A stretch of 64,000 bases of DNA from Algoriphagus sp. A40 (GTDB lineage Bacteria > Bacteroidota > Bacteroidia > Cytophagales > Cyclobacteriaceae), in the NCBI RefSeq assembly GCF_002002735.1, contig NZ_MUNY01000032.1:1-64000 (forward strand), in the 5' to 3' direction. The position numbers and the translations under genes were made by a program. The notes under the pieces are model-generated. The model had not been told where the DNA came from, made no database searches, and saw nothing but the letters and a program-made list of their open reading frames with translations. Below, in pieces: positions 54,019 to 62,061 of this stretch (positions within the stretch are counted from its first letter, which is position 1; each line of letters begins with the position of its first letter).

Positions 54019-55148
54019 TGGATGTCTTTTGACTGGTAAGATACTGATCCCAAAACCCAAAAATAGCCCAAATACATAAAATCATTCAGAAGGACATTCA
54101 TGGGTGGGGTAGAACCGTGAAGCTTTTTGGAAGCGGAATTGAAAATCCGGAGGACCAAAAAGGATCTCATTAAAATAATACCCAAAACGATCGAAAATTG
54201 TTCCCATTGTAACCCGACTCCGAAATAAATCAGCAAACCGAGTCCCCCAATCCAGAAGAGGCCATGAGATAGCGGAAATAATCCGATTTTTCGCTTGTCT
54301 TCACTCCTGTAATATTGTCCGGCATGCAGGTGCCGTTTTTTCTGGACCAAGTACTCCTTCCAAGTTTCTTTTGGGATCGATATCGTGGAGGCTTCCGGGT
54401 CAAGGACAGTGGAGGTGTTTCTGCCTGTGGCATATTGATTGACAAAAAGGTCATCGTCACCGCCCTCTAGATGCCAGATTCCTTTAAACCCTTTTGCTTC
54501 CATAAAGAAACTTTTGCGGTAACAAAGATTTCTGCCTACCCCCATAAAAGGCGCATTCCAAAGTCCAAAAGAGAAATAAAAGAGGGCAGTCAAAAAGGTT
54601 TCAAACTGAATCCACCTATTCAAAAGACTCGATTTTATTTCATATCCAGAATAGCCCAGCGCAAAGGTTTTCCCTTCTTGTCTTACAGGTAAGGTCATTT
54701 TTCGAATCCATTGGTCACTTGTGGGCATGCAGTCTGCGTCAGTTAAAAGAATGACGTCATTTTTGGCCACTTTGATACCAAGGGTCAGCGCAAATTTTTT
54801 GGGAGTGACGTGTTTGGGTGTGTATTTGACTGTGACAGATCGGAGTTTTGGGTAGATTTCCATCATTTCCTCAAGCAAACGTTTGGTCCGATCGGTGCTT
54901 CGATCATTGACAATCATTACGTCAAATTTGGGGTAGTCTTGCTCAAATAACTTGGGAATGAGGGTCTTGAGGTTTTGAAATTCGTTGTGAGCTGCGACAA
55001 GAACAGTCACTCCCTCCTCAGGGTTTTGGTTTTTCGAAGACTTGTTAAATGATTTAAACCAGGCGGTTCGTCCGAAAATCATCAGGAGATAAACTAACTG
55101 GATGATAACGCCGATGCCAAAGAAAAACCAGAGTAAAAATAGGCCCAT
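54009..55148 (-). CDS. Glycosyltransferase family 2, membrane-anchored
   Basis: This protein of 379 aa has an N-terminal helix (about 3-25), a GT2 fold with VTVLVAAHNEFQNLKTLI near 47, a DxD-type LLTDADCMPT near 133, EGGDDDLFVNQYATG near 227 and QKKRHLHAGQYYR near 268 (the Q-x-x-R-(H/W) acceptor motif), and two or three C-terminal helices. It probably transfers sugars to a lipid or polysaccharide at the inner membrane. Its 3' end overlaps the sigma gene by ten bases. Confidence 0.88.
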   Translation of the reverse strand: MGLFLLWFFFGIGVIIQLVYLLMIFGRTAWFKSFNKSSKNQNPEEGVTVLVAAHNEFQNLKTLIPKLFEQDYPKFDVMIVNDRSTDRTKRLLEEMMEIYPKLRSVTVKYTPKHVTPKKFALTLGIKVAKNDVILLTDADCMPTSDQWIRKMTLPVRQEGKTFALGYSGYEIKSSLLNRWIQFETFLTALFYFSFGLWNAPFMGVGRNLCYRKSFFMEAKGFKGIWHLEGGDDDLFVNQYATGRNTSTVLDPEASTISIPKETWKEYLVQKKRHLHAGQYYRSEDKRKIGLFPLSHGLFWIGGLGLLIYFGVGLQWEQFSIVLGIILMRSFLVLRIFNSASKKLHGSTPPMNVLLNDFMYLGYFWVLGSVSYQSKDIQWK

Positions 55149-55268
55149 AGGTCGATTTTGCTGGGCAAATATAAAATCTATTTCAGCAAGTCATTTAAGA
55201 ATAAGTGGATATTTTTGCAGGCCAAACTGGGCAAATTGTAGGAGAGTTCTACAAGCTCTGATTTCATT

Positions 55269-56399
55269 ATGAAGTTTACTCTAGGACAAAAGGACGTTAA
55301 AACCAAAGCCCGTACGGGTACACTGATCACAGACCACGGAGAAATTCAAACTCCGATTTTTATGCCCGTGGGCACAGCAGGCACTGTCAAAGCAGTCCAT
55401 CAGCGTGAACTCAAAGAGGATATCAAAGCCCAGATTATTCTGGGAAATACTTACCATCTCTATTTAAGACCGGGTCTTGATATTTTGGAAAAGGCCGGAG
55501 GGCTCCATAAGTTCAACGGGTGGGATCGGCCGATTCTAACCGATTCTGGCGGATATCAGGTGTTTTCCCTTGCAGGAACCCGTAAGATCAAAGAAGAAGG
55601 TGTGATGTTCAAATCTCACATCGACGGGTCAAAGCATCACTTTACCCCGGAGAATGTGATGGATATCCAGCGTACTATTGGGGCAGATATCATCATGGCT
55701 TTTGACGAATGTACCCCTTACCCATGCGAATATGGTTACGCTCGAAATTCGATGGAGATGACTCACCGCTGGCTGGATCGCTGCATTCAGCGTGTTGATT
55801 CTACTGTGGGAAAATATGGTTTCAGCCAGACACTTTTCCCGATTGTTCAGGGTTCAGTTTATAAGGATTTGCGAAAGCAAAGTGCTGAGTTTATCGCTTC
55901 CAGGGAGCGAGATGGAAATGCGATCGGAGGACTTTCAGTGGGTGAACCTGCCGAAATGATGTATGAAATGACCGAATTGGTCACAGATATCCTTCCATCG
56001 GACAAGCCCCGCTACCTGATGGGAGTTGGGACTCCGGCGAATATTTTGGAGTGCATTGCTCTGGGTGTAGACATGTTTGACTGTGTGATGCCTACCCGAA
56101 ATGCGCGCAACGGGATGCTGTTCACTTCTGAAGGGATCATCAATATCCGAAATGAAAAATGGAAAGACGATTTTAGTCCGATTGATCCGATCCTTGGCAA
56201 CTATGCGAGTACCTTTTATTCCAAAGCTTATCTTCGGCACCTGACAGTTTCCAAAGAGATCTTGGCAGCTCAGATTGCCAGTATTCATAATCTCAGTTTT
56301 TACCTTTGGCTGGTAGGTCAGGCCAGAGAACATATCCTGGCTGGCGATTTTGCCGTTTGGAAAGATCAGATGGTAAAAAAAGTAAGCATCCGGCTTTAA
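55269..56399 (+). CDS. tgt: tRNA-guanine transglycosylase without zinc cysteines
   Basis: This exchanges guanine 34 for preQ1 in His, Asp, Asn and Tyr tRNAs during queuosine synthesis. At 376 aa, active-site elements are present: LTDSGGYQVFSLAG near 90, MAFDECTPYP near 144, GGLSVGEP near 216 and DMFDCVMPTRNARNG near 264, including the nucleophilic Asp. The C-terminal zinc motif C-D-C-x-x-C of E. coli Tgt is replaced: the segment PIDPILGNYASTFYSKAYL has none of the three cysteines, although the last ligand His (ASIHNLSFY) remains. Confidence 0.93.
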   Translation: MKFTLGQKDVKTKARTGTLITDHGEIQTPIFMPVGTAGTVKAVHQRELKEDIKAQIILGNTYHLYLRPGLDILEKAGGLHKFNGWDRPILTDSGGYQVFSLAGTRKIKEEGVMFKSHIDGSKHHFTPENVMDIQRTIGADIIMAFDECTPYPCEYGYARNSMEMTHRWLDRCIQRVDSTVGKYGFSQTLFPIVQGSVYKDLRKQSAEFIASRERDGNAIGGLSVGEPAEMMYEMTELVTDILPSDKPRYLMGVGTPANILECIALGVDMFDCVMPTRNARNGMLFTSEGIINIRNEKWKDDFSPIDPILGNYASTFYSKAYLRHLTVSKEILAAQIASIHNLSFYLWLVGQAREHILAGDFAVWKDQMVKKVSIRL

Positions 56400-56401
56400 G
56401 C

Positions 56402-57475
56402 ATGAAGATTCTCGACAAGCTGATCATCAAGGAATTTCTGAAGACCTACTTTTTTGTGGTGGTCATGCTTATTCTGATTGTCTTGGTTTTGGATTTTACG
56501 GAAAAGAACGATACCTATATCCGTAATTCTGTTCCCGCCTATGAAATTCTCAAATACATGGGGAATTACGGGCTATACCTAAATAACCTCCTGACTCCGA
56601 TTACGGTATTCATTGCGGTGATTTTTATTACTTCCAAAATGGCCGGAAGAACCGAGATAATAGCGATTTTGAGCTCTGGAGTCAGTTTCATGCGAATGTT
56701 GAGGCCATTTATGCTTGCAGCGGCAATGATCGGGGCAATCAGTTTTTTGATGAATGGATGGATTTTGCCAGGTGCCACAGCAGGAGTGACCCAATTTAAA
56801 ATCACCTATTTGGATAAAGGGAAGGCATCCACTGATCCAAATATTCACATCAAAGTGGGTCCGGACACTTATGCATTTCTGACCCGTTATTATAAAATCA
56901 GCAATACCGGATACAGTTTTACTCTGGAGGAAATCCGGGATGGACAGCTCCTTGCAAAGCTTTCTTCGGATCGAATTGAATGGGATACGACCAAGAACGT
57001 CTGGAGATTGGTGAATTGGCGGCTTAGGAAAATCCATGAAAAGGGAGAGGAATATACCGTAGGAGTGGAATTGGATACCGTTTTGTCCATTACTCCGGCC
57101 GATTTTGATTTACCGGATAATCACCATGAAACACTCAAACTGCCTGAATTGAGTCGGCAGATCAAAATTTTGGAAGATCGAGGTGCCGATAATGTGAATT
57201 TTTACCGGATCGAGCGATATGTGAGGTTTATGTCACCTTTTGCGGCTTTGATCCTTACTTTTATCGGTGTGATCATGTCTGCAAGGAAATCCCGGGGTGG
57301 TTCCGGGTTTCAGATTGCCATGGGTTTTTTGTTGGCTTTTGTTTATATCCTGCTGTTTATTCTTTCCCGAACATTCGCCGAAGGGGGATCTCAGTATCCC
57401 ATTTTGTCTGTTTGGCTTCCGAACATTGTCTTTGGAGTTACTGGCCTAATCCTTTATAAAACTGTTCCCCGATAA
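56402..57475 (+). CDS. LptF/LptG-family permease
   Basis: This protein of 357 aa starts at the ATG at 56402 (MKILDKLIIKEFLKTYFF). Three N-terminal helices (about 15-35, 58-80, 98-120), a periplasmic beta-jellyroll domain (130-265) and three C-terminal helices (280-355) match the YjgP/YjgQ family, which extracts lipopolysaccharide from the inner membrane with LptB. I cannot say from one gene whether it is LptF or LptG. It starts three bases after tgt and ends directly at the next start. Confidence 0.88.
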   Translation: MKILDKLIIKEFLKTYFFVVVMLILIVLVLDFTEKNDTYIRNSVPAYEILKYMGNYGLYLNNLLTPITVFIAVIFITSKMAGRTEIIAILSSGVSFMRMLRPFMLAAAMIGAISFLMNGWILPGATAGVTQFKITYLDKGKASTDPNIHIKVGPDTYAFLTRYYKISNTGYSFTLEEIRDGQLLAKLSSDRIEWDTTKNVWRLVNWRLRKIHEKGEEYTVGVELDTVLSITPADFDLPDNHHETLKLPELSRQIKILEDRGADNVNFYRIERYVRFMSPFAALILTFIGVIMSARKSRGGSGFQIAMGFLLAFVYILLFILSRTFAEGGSQYPILSVWLPNIVFGVTGLILYKTVPR

Positions 57476-58393
57476 ATGACCGGGAAGGCAACGATCCGGG
57501 ATTATCTTATGCTCCATTTCATTGTTTTGATCTGGGGCTTTACTGCGATTTTGGGCCTTCTGATCAGCCTTCCTTCCTTGGAATTGGTGTTTTATAGAAC
57601 TTTGATAGCGACTGTCGGAGTGGCATTGGTGATGGTGTTTCGCAAAAAGTCGATGGTGGTAACCTTTCCCGAATTTTTAAAAATTGCCGGAGTTGGAGTT
57701 TTGATTTCTCTTCATTGGATTTTCTTTTTTTGGTCGGCGAGAGTTTCTACAGCTTCGGTTTGCCTGGCAGGGATGGCCACCACTTCCCTTTGGACGGCAT
57801 TTGTGGATCCGATTATCAATCGATCTAAAATCAAATGGTATGAGGTGGCTTTGGGATTACTCGTGATTTCGGGCTTGTTGGTAATTTTCCAATTTGAGAC
57901 TGGCTATTGGTTGGGATTGACCATGGCTTTGGTTTCTGCCTTTTTAGGTGCCTTGTTTTCAGTATTCAACGGACGTTTGACGCTGCGGCATACGCCCTAT
58001 CAGATTACCTTTTATGAAATGGGATCGGCGTGTTTATTTGCCTTGCTTTTTATGCCAGTTTATGCGGAATTTCTCACCGATGGACAACCCTTACAATGGG
58101 CATGGATAGGCTTGGATTGGCTTTGGTTTCTTGTTTTGGGAGGTATTTGTACAGTATATGCTTTTTCGGTGTCGGTGGAGCTGATGAAGCGGCTGTCTGT
58201 TTTTACCATCAACCTTACGGTTAATTTGGAGCCAGTCTATGGGATCGTTCTGGCGGTTTTGATTTTTGGAGAAAGTGAAAAAATGACACCGCAGTTTTAC
58301 CTCGGAACCCTGATTATTCTGATCTCAGTCCTGATTTATCCGATTTTAAATTATTGGAACAAAAGGAGAAAAGCAGTGAGCCCACTGGGTTAA
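57476..58393 (+). CDS. DMT superfamily transporter (EamA domains)
   Basis: This protein of 305 aa has about ten transmembrane helices arranged as two EamA repeats, the first ending near 130 and the second from about 145. Signature stretches are FIVLIWGFTAILGLLIS near 13 and LTVNLEPVYGIVLAVLIFGE near 240. Members export or import small metabolites, and the substrate is unknown. The ATG follows the LptF/G stop with no gap, so the genes are co-translated. It ends five bases from the convergent toxin gene. Confidence 0.86.
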   Translation: MTGKATIRDYLMLHFIVLIWGFTAILGLLISLPSLELVFYRTLIATVGVALVMVFRKKSMVVTFPEFLKIAGVGVLISLHWIFFFWSARVSTASVCLAGMATTSLWTAFVDPIINRSKIKWYEVALGLLVISGLLVIFQFETGYWLGLTMALVSAFLGALFSVFNGRLTLRHTPYQITFYEMGSACLFALLFMPVYAEFLTDGQPLQWAWIGLDWLWFLVLGGICTVYAFSVSVELMKRLSVFTINLTVNLEPVYGIVLAVLIFGESEKMTPQFYLGTLIILISVLIYPILNYWNKRRKAVSPLG

Positions 58394-58398
58394 AACCT

Positions 58399-58731
58399 TT
58401 AAAGGGTAGTAATGTCATTGAGTGTAGCGAGTGCTGTCCGCAACTCTTCTTTTGAGATTTCTCCGATCTTTTCAATTAATCGGTCTTTTGAGGTAGATCG
58501 GATGTGAAAAACCATCAGTTCAGACTCCTGCTTCAGACCATTCATTTGAGAAGGTTTCAAAACCGGATTTCCCTGATAGTTTTTGATTTTGGATGTGAGC
58601 GGTGCTGTGATCACAACTTGGAGAAATTTATTCATCAGGTTGCCGCTTAGGATGACTAACGGCCTCCTGCCAGCCTGCCCAGAGCCAGTGACCGGATTGA
58701 GATCAGACATCCAAATTTCACCTTGCCTCAT
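58399..58731 (-). CDS. MazF/PemK-type mRNA interferase toxin
   Basis: This toxin of 110 aa has the MazF fold: MRQGEIWMSDLNPVTGSGQA near 1-20 (with the usual G-D/E-I-x-x-x-D-L-x-P), RRPLVILSG near 22, VVITAPLTSK near 39 and MVFHIRSTSKDRLIEKIGEI, cited by MVFHIRSTSKDRL, near 73. It would cleave RNA when free. The start overlaps the antitoxin stop by 14 bases, as usual for such operons. The RNA specificity is unknown. Confidence 0.88.
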   Translation of the reverse strand: MRQGEIWMSDLNPVTGSGQAGRRPLVILSGNLMNKFLQVVITAPLTSKIKNYQGNPVLKPSQMNGLKQESELMVFHIRSTSKDRLIEKIGEISKEELRTALATLNDITTL

Positions 58732-58960
58732 CTTCGATTTGCTTCAAATAGTCGCCCATTCCTTCTTCAGCCACCATCAGGATGTCCTCATCTTGAGCAG
58801 CTTGTCTATAGGATTTAGCATACTCGGCTCTTTTCAGGTGATCCAAATAGAGATTCAGGGCATTCTCCATCAACTTGTTTTTTGGAAGAGAAAGCTTCTT
58901 GGCATAATCAGCAAGTCGCTGAAGGAGGTCGTCGGGTAGTGTGCTTGTGAAGGTTGCCAT
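58718..58960 (-). CDS. Ribbon-helix-helix antitoxin
   Basis: This protein of 80 aa is the first gene of the toxin-antitoxin pair. Residues 1-45 form a ribbon-helix-helix DNA-binding unit (FTSTLPDDLLQRLADYAKKL then LPKNKLMENALNLYL), and the acidic C-terminal tail (about 55-80) should wrap the toxin. Two inverted repeats in the 70 bases upstream are natural operator candidates for autoregulation. Confidence 0.86.
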   Translation of the reverse strand: MATFTSTLPDDLLQRLADYAKKLSLPKNKLMENALNLYLDHLKRAEYAKSYRQAAQDEDILMVAEEGMGDYLKQIEDEAR

Positions 58961-58964
58961 TATG

Positions 58965-58993
58965 TTTTATATTTATGAAATACAAATATAAAA
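58965..58993. promoter_or_regulatory. 10-bp inverted repeat before the antitoxin
   Basis: TTTTATATTT (58965-58974) and AAATATAAAA (58984-58993) are perfect inverted arms with a 9-base centre, overlapping the -7 box. It is likely an antitoxin operator. Confidence 0.55.
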
Positions 58994-59011
58994 ACATTTA
59001 CAATGTTGCAA
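58983..59011 (-). promoter_or_regulatory. Promoter of the toxin-antitoxin pair
   Basis: On the minus strand TTG (59009-59011), 18 bases, then TATATTTG (58983-58990), a good Bacteroidota-type promoter. The inverted pair AACATT / AATGTT (58993-59007) lies inside the spacer, where a bound repressor would block polymerase. Confidence 0.6.
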
Positions 59012-59030
59012 TCAATTTATTTTCAGATAA

Positions 59031-59837
59031 TTACAAAATAGCTTCAAATCTGAAATAGTTATCTTTCGATTCAAAATCTGTCGGCTTTTTTTCAAACAAT
59101 CCGAATACACTTGATCCAGAGCCAGACATGGCGGAATAGAACGCTCCAGCTTCATAGAGTTTAGCTTTGATTTCGCCGATCTCCGGATGGGTTCTAAAAA
59201 TACTCGGCTCGAAATCGTTGACCAATTCAGCTTTCCATCGGCCACGGTCTGCAAGGACTTCTTCCAGTTTTACTTTTGGGGGTGCAGGAGTTACTCCGGC
59301 GTATGCTTCTTTGGTGCCGACGTGGATTCCTGGGTTGATCAGTACCAAATAGGTTCCTTTGAGTGAAAGCTCGATCGGTTCCAGGATTTCTCCTCTGCCG
59401 CATGCGATTTTGGGGGTGTTTTCGATGAAAAAAGGGCAGTCGCTACCCAGCTGTTCCGCGTATTCCTCCAAAAAGAAATTGTCCAAATGGAGGTCAAACA
59501 GATTGTTCATCAGCTTAAGTGCAAATGCTCCATCTGCAGAACCTCCTCCCAACCCGGCACCCATTGGGATATTTTTATGCAAATGAATGTTCAAAGTGGG
59601 AAGCCCGGGAAAGTCCTTTCTAAGGAGTTTTTCCGCTTTCAAAATCAAATTGTCTTTTGAATCGCCCGGGATGTCCATTCCGGTGGAGTTCCAAGTTGGC
59701 TTCTTATCAAGGATCATTTCCAAGGCATCAAAAAGTGGAACAGGAACCATACAGGTCTCGATCTCATGGTAGCCGTCTTTTCGCTTGCCGATGATGTGAA
59801 GTCCTAGGTTAATTTTGGCGTTTGGGAAGCTGATCAT
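59031..59837 (-). CDS. ispE: 4-diphosphocytidyl-2-C-methyl-D-erythritol kinase
   Basis: This GHMP kinase of 268 aa phosphorylates the 2-hydroxyl of CDP-methylerythritol in the MEP pathway. The N-terminal ISFPNAKINLGLHI near 2-15 carries the catalytic Lys region, and the ATP-binding GHMP motif NIPMGAGLGGGSADGAF is near 89-105. The third motif MSGSGSSVFGLF is near 235. With ispH in the same window, the MEP route is supported. Confidence 0.94.
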   Translation of the reverse strand: MISFPNAKINLGLHIIGKRKDGYHEIETCMVPVPLFDALEMILDKKPTWNSTGMDIPGDSKDNLILKAEKLLRKDFPGLPTLNIHLHKNIPMGAGLGGGSADGAFALKLMNNLFDLHLDNFFLEEYAEQLGSDCPFFIENTPKIACGRGEILEPIELSLKGTYLVLINPGIHVGTKEAYAGVTPAPPKVKLEEVLADRGRWKAELVNDFEPSIFRTHPEIGEIKAKLYEAGAFYSAMSGSGSSVFGLFEKKPTDFESKDNYFRFEAIL

Positions 59838-60228
59838 TGTTTTGTTTTATTTGAGCAAAAATAACTGAATTCAACTTAGAAGGAATTCCTAATCGATCTT
59901 TGATAAATCTCTAATCTTTCCCATAAATTTTAGGATTATGACAGCATATCATTTTTTTTCTTAAATAAAAGAGAATAAATTTTCGAAAATTTTAAACAAA
60001 CTCGAAATCGATACAAAATTTCGATAATGACCCTTTTTGGGTGCTTTTTTGAAAAATAGATTTTGATATTTCGTAAAAAACATAATAATATTTCTTAAAA
60101 AATATTTTTTCCTAATATTAAAATCTGTGAAAAAGGAATTGCAAAGAATTAAATATTGTAAGTCTGAAGATTGGGTTTTAATATTGTCATGTGATTCGTA
60201 AACGAAGCATCATACCTCAAACCTCGAC
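59838..60228. other. AT-rich intergenic region, no gene seen
   Basis: Between ispE and the ilv leader I see no gene. The stretch is very AT-rich. It probably holds the ispE promoter (minus strand) and the ilv promoter at 60155-60186. Confidence 0.5.
60155..60186 (+). promoter_or_regulatory. Candidate promoter of the ilv operon
   Basis: ATTG (60155-60158), 20 bases, then TAATATTG (60179-60186), one mismatch from TAnnTTTG. Transcription would start near 60193, giving a leader of about 36 bases before the leader peptide. Confidence 0.45.
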
Positions 60229-60288
60229 ATGTATTTTCCAGTGGTCGTCCTCCTAAGCTTTATTATTCTCATCGGATTTTCGAAGTGA
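60229..60288 (+). CDS. ilv leader peptide, 19 aa
   Basis: The peptide MYFPVVVLLSFIILIGFSK has nine branched-chain codons among 19: three Val (GTG GTC GTC), three Leu (CTC CTA CTC) and three Ile (ATT ATT ATC). It lies immediately upstream of an attenuator and of ilvD. The stop codon TGA (60286-60288) is inside the antiterminator arm, so a ribosome that finishes would cover it. Stalling at the Val/Leu/Ile codons when charged tRNAs are scarce leaves that arm free. It is too short for usual gene callers. Confidence 0.85.
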   Translation: MYFPVVVLLSFIILIGFSK

Positions 60289-60355
60289 GGCACTAGACCA
60301 TTATAATCCAGTATATAAAAATCTAAAGTGCCTCACCGACCTGAGGCACTTTTTT
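60285..60355 (+). promoter_or_regulatory. ilv attenuator (antiterminator / terminator)
   Basis: Arm A is GTGAGGCACT (60285-60294), arm B is AAAGTGCCTCAC (60325-60336) and arm C is TGAGGCACTTT (60342-60352) followed by T. B pairs with C over 11 bases to give the terminator, or with A over ten bases to give the antiterminator. The two structures are mutually exclusive. A covers the leader-peptide stop, so leader translation chooses the outcome. Confidence 0.85.
60325..60355 (+). terminator. Attenuator terminator before ilvD
   Basis: AAAGTGCCTCA-CCGACC-TGAGGCACTTT followed by T, 14 bases before the ilvD start. It is the default-off form of the attenuator. Confidence 0.9.
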
Positions 60356-60368
60356 ATTTATCAGCACT

Positions 60369-62057
60369 ATGACCCTAAGCAATCTTAAGAAGTACAGTTG
60401 GGAAATCAGCGACAATGACGAGCATCCGGCAGGCAAAGCTATGCTTTACGCCACCGGTTTGAGCGATAAAAAAATGAAACAGCCTTTTGTAGGGATAGCC
60501 AGTTGCGGCTATGAAAGTAATCCCTGCAATATGCACCTGAATGACTTTGCCGGTCTGATCAAACAATCCTCACAGGAATATGATCTGACCGGTTTGGTTT
60601 TTAATACCATTGGGATTTCCGATGGTACTTCGATGGGAACTCTTGGGATGCGCTATTCCTTGGTTTCCAGAGAAATCATTGCTGATTCTATCGAATCCTT
60701 CATTTTAGGACATTCCTTCGACTCCTGTATTGCAGTGGCAGGTTGCGACAAAAACATGCCCGGAGCGGTGATGGGAATGTTGCGGATCAACCGTCCCTCG
60801 ATATTGGTCTATGGAGGCACAATTGCTTCCGGTCACTATAAAGGCGAAAAACTCAACATCGTTTCAGCTTTCGAAGCTTTTGGAAAGCGCGTGCAGGGAA
60901 ATATCTCCGACGAAGACTATGACGGAGTGATACGAAATTCCTGCCCAGGGGCTGGTGCTTGTGGGGGAATGTACACTGCCAACACCATGTCTTCGGCTAT
61001 CGAGGCATTGGGAATGTCTGTTCCTTTTTCTTCCAGCTATCCTGCAAATTCCCCTGAAAAACTCAGAGAATGCCGGGAAGTCAACAAGTACATGCGCATT
61101 CTTTTGGAAAAAGATATTAAGCCAAGCGATATCATCACCAGAAAAAGCATTGAAAATGCCGTTCGCGTGGCGATTGCTTTAGGCGGAAGTACCAATGCAG
61201 TCCTTCACTTGTTGGCGATCGCCAGGACGGCTGGAGTGGATTTTTCTCTTGAAGATTTCAAAGAAATCAATGCCAGAACTCCAATGCTAGGGGATTTTAA
61301 GCCTTCCGGCAAATTCCTGATGGAGGATCTTCATGAGCAAGGCGGATTGCCTGCTTTTATGAAATATTTCCTGGATAAAGGCTTCCTTCATGGTGATTGT
61401 ATGACTGTTACCGGTAAGACACTAGCCGAAAACTTGGCAGATGTCCAGCCTATCACAGTTTCAGTAGTCAATGTGATCCATCCAGTGGAGCAACCCATCA
61501 AGAAAACAGGTCACCTGTGCATTTTGAAAGGGAATCTTGCACCGGATGGGGCAGTTTCTAAAATCACCGGAAAAGAAGGTACTTCTTTCACAGGTCCTGC
61601 CCGGGTTTATGATTCTGAGCAAGAGGCAAATGATGGAATCCGTGATCACCAGGTAAAATCCGGAGATGTGATCGTCATCCGAAACGTAGGACCCAAAGGA
61701 GCTCCCGGAATGCCGGAAATGCTAAAACCAACATCCATGATTATCGGCGCTGGACTTGGATCAGATGTGGCTTTGATCACTGACGGTAGATTTTCAGGTG
61801 GGACGCACGGTTTTGTAGTAGGGCACGTTACTCCTGAGGCCTGGTGCGGTGGTCCGATTGGACTTTTGAAAGATGGCGACATCATTACTATTGATGCGGA
61901 TGGATTGATTTTATCGGTTGACGTATCAGAAGATGAATTTTCAAAAAGAAAGCAATCCTGGTCGCCTAAGCCAATCTTGGGTCTACAGGGAACGCTCAAA
62001 AAATATAACAAACTCGTGGCAACTGCTTCTGAAGGTTGCGTAACCGATAAATTTTAA
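60369..62057 (+). CDS. ilvD: Dihydroxy-acid dehydratase
   Basis: This iron-sulfur enzyme of 562 aa dehydrates 2,3-dihydroxy-isovalerate and -methylvalerate to the 2-oxo acids in valine and isoleucine synthesis. Cluster cysteines are in [13 protein letters not shown] near 41-53, [14 protein letters not shown] near 120 and [20 protein letters not shown] near 190. The C-terminal [20 protein letters not shown] near 474 is conserved. It is the first structural gene after the attenuator, with ilvB starting four bases after its stop. Confidence 0.96.
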   Translation: MTLSNLKKYSWEISDNDEHPAGKAMLYATGLSDKKMKQPFVGIASCGYESNPCNMHLNDFAGLIKQSSQEYDLTGLVFNTIGISDGTSMGTLGMRYSLVSREIIADSIESFILGHSFDSCIAVAGCDKNMPGAVMGMLRINRPSILVYGGTIASGHYKGEKLNIVSAFEAFGKRVQGNISDEDYDGVIRNSCPGAGACGGMYTANTMSSAIEALGMSVPFSSSYPANSPEKLRECREVNKYMRILLEKDIKPSDIITRKSIENAVRVAIALGGSTNAVLHLLAIARTAGVDFSLEDFKEINARTPMLGDFKPSGKFLMEDLHEQGGLPAFMKYFLDKGFLHGDCMTVTGKTLAENLADVQPITVSVVNVIHPVEQPIKKTGHLCILKGNLAPDGAVSKITGKEGTSFTGPARVYDSEQEANDGIRDHQVKSGDVIVIRNVGPKGAPGMPEMLKPTSMIIGAGLGSDVALITDGRFSGGTHGFVVGHVTPEAWCGGPIGLLKDGDIITIDADGLILSVDVSEDEFSKRKQSWSPKPILGLQGTLKKYNKLVATASEGCVTDKF

Positions 62058-62061
62058 GCCT

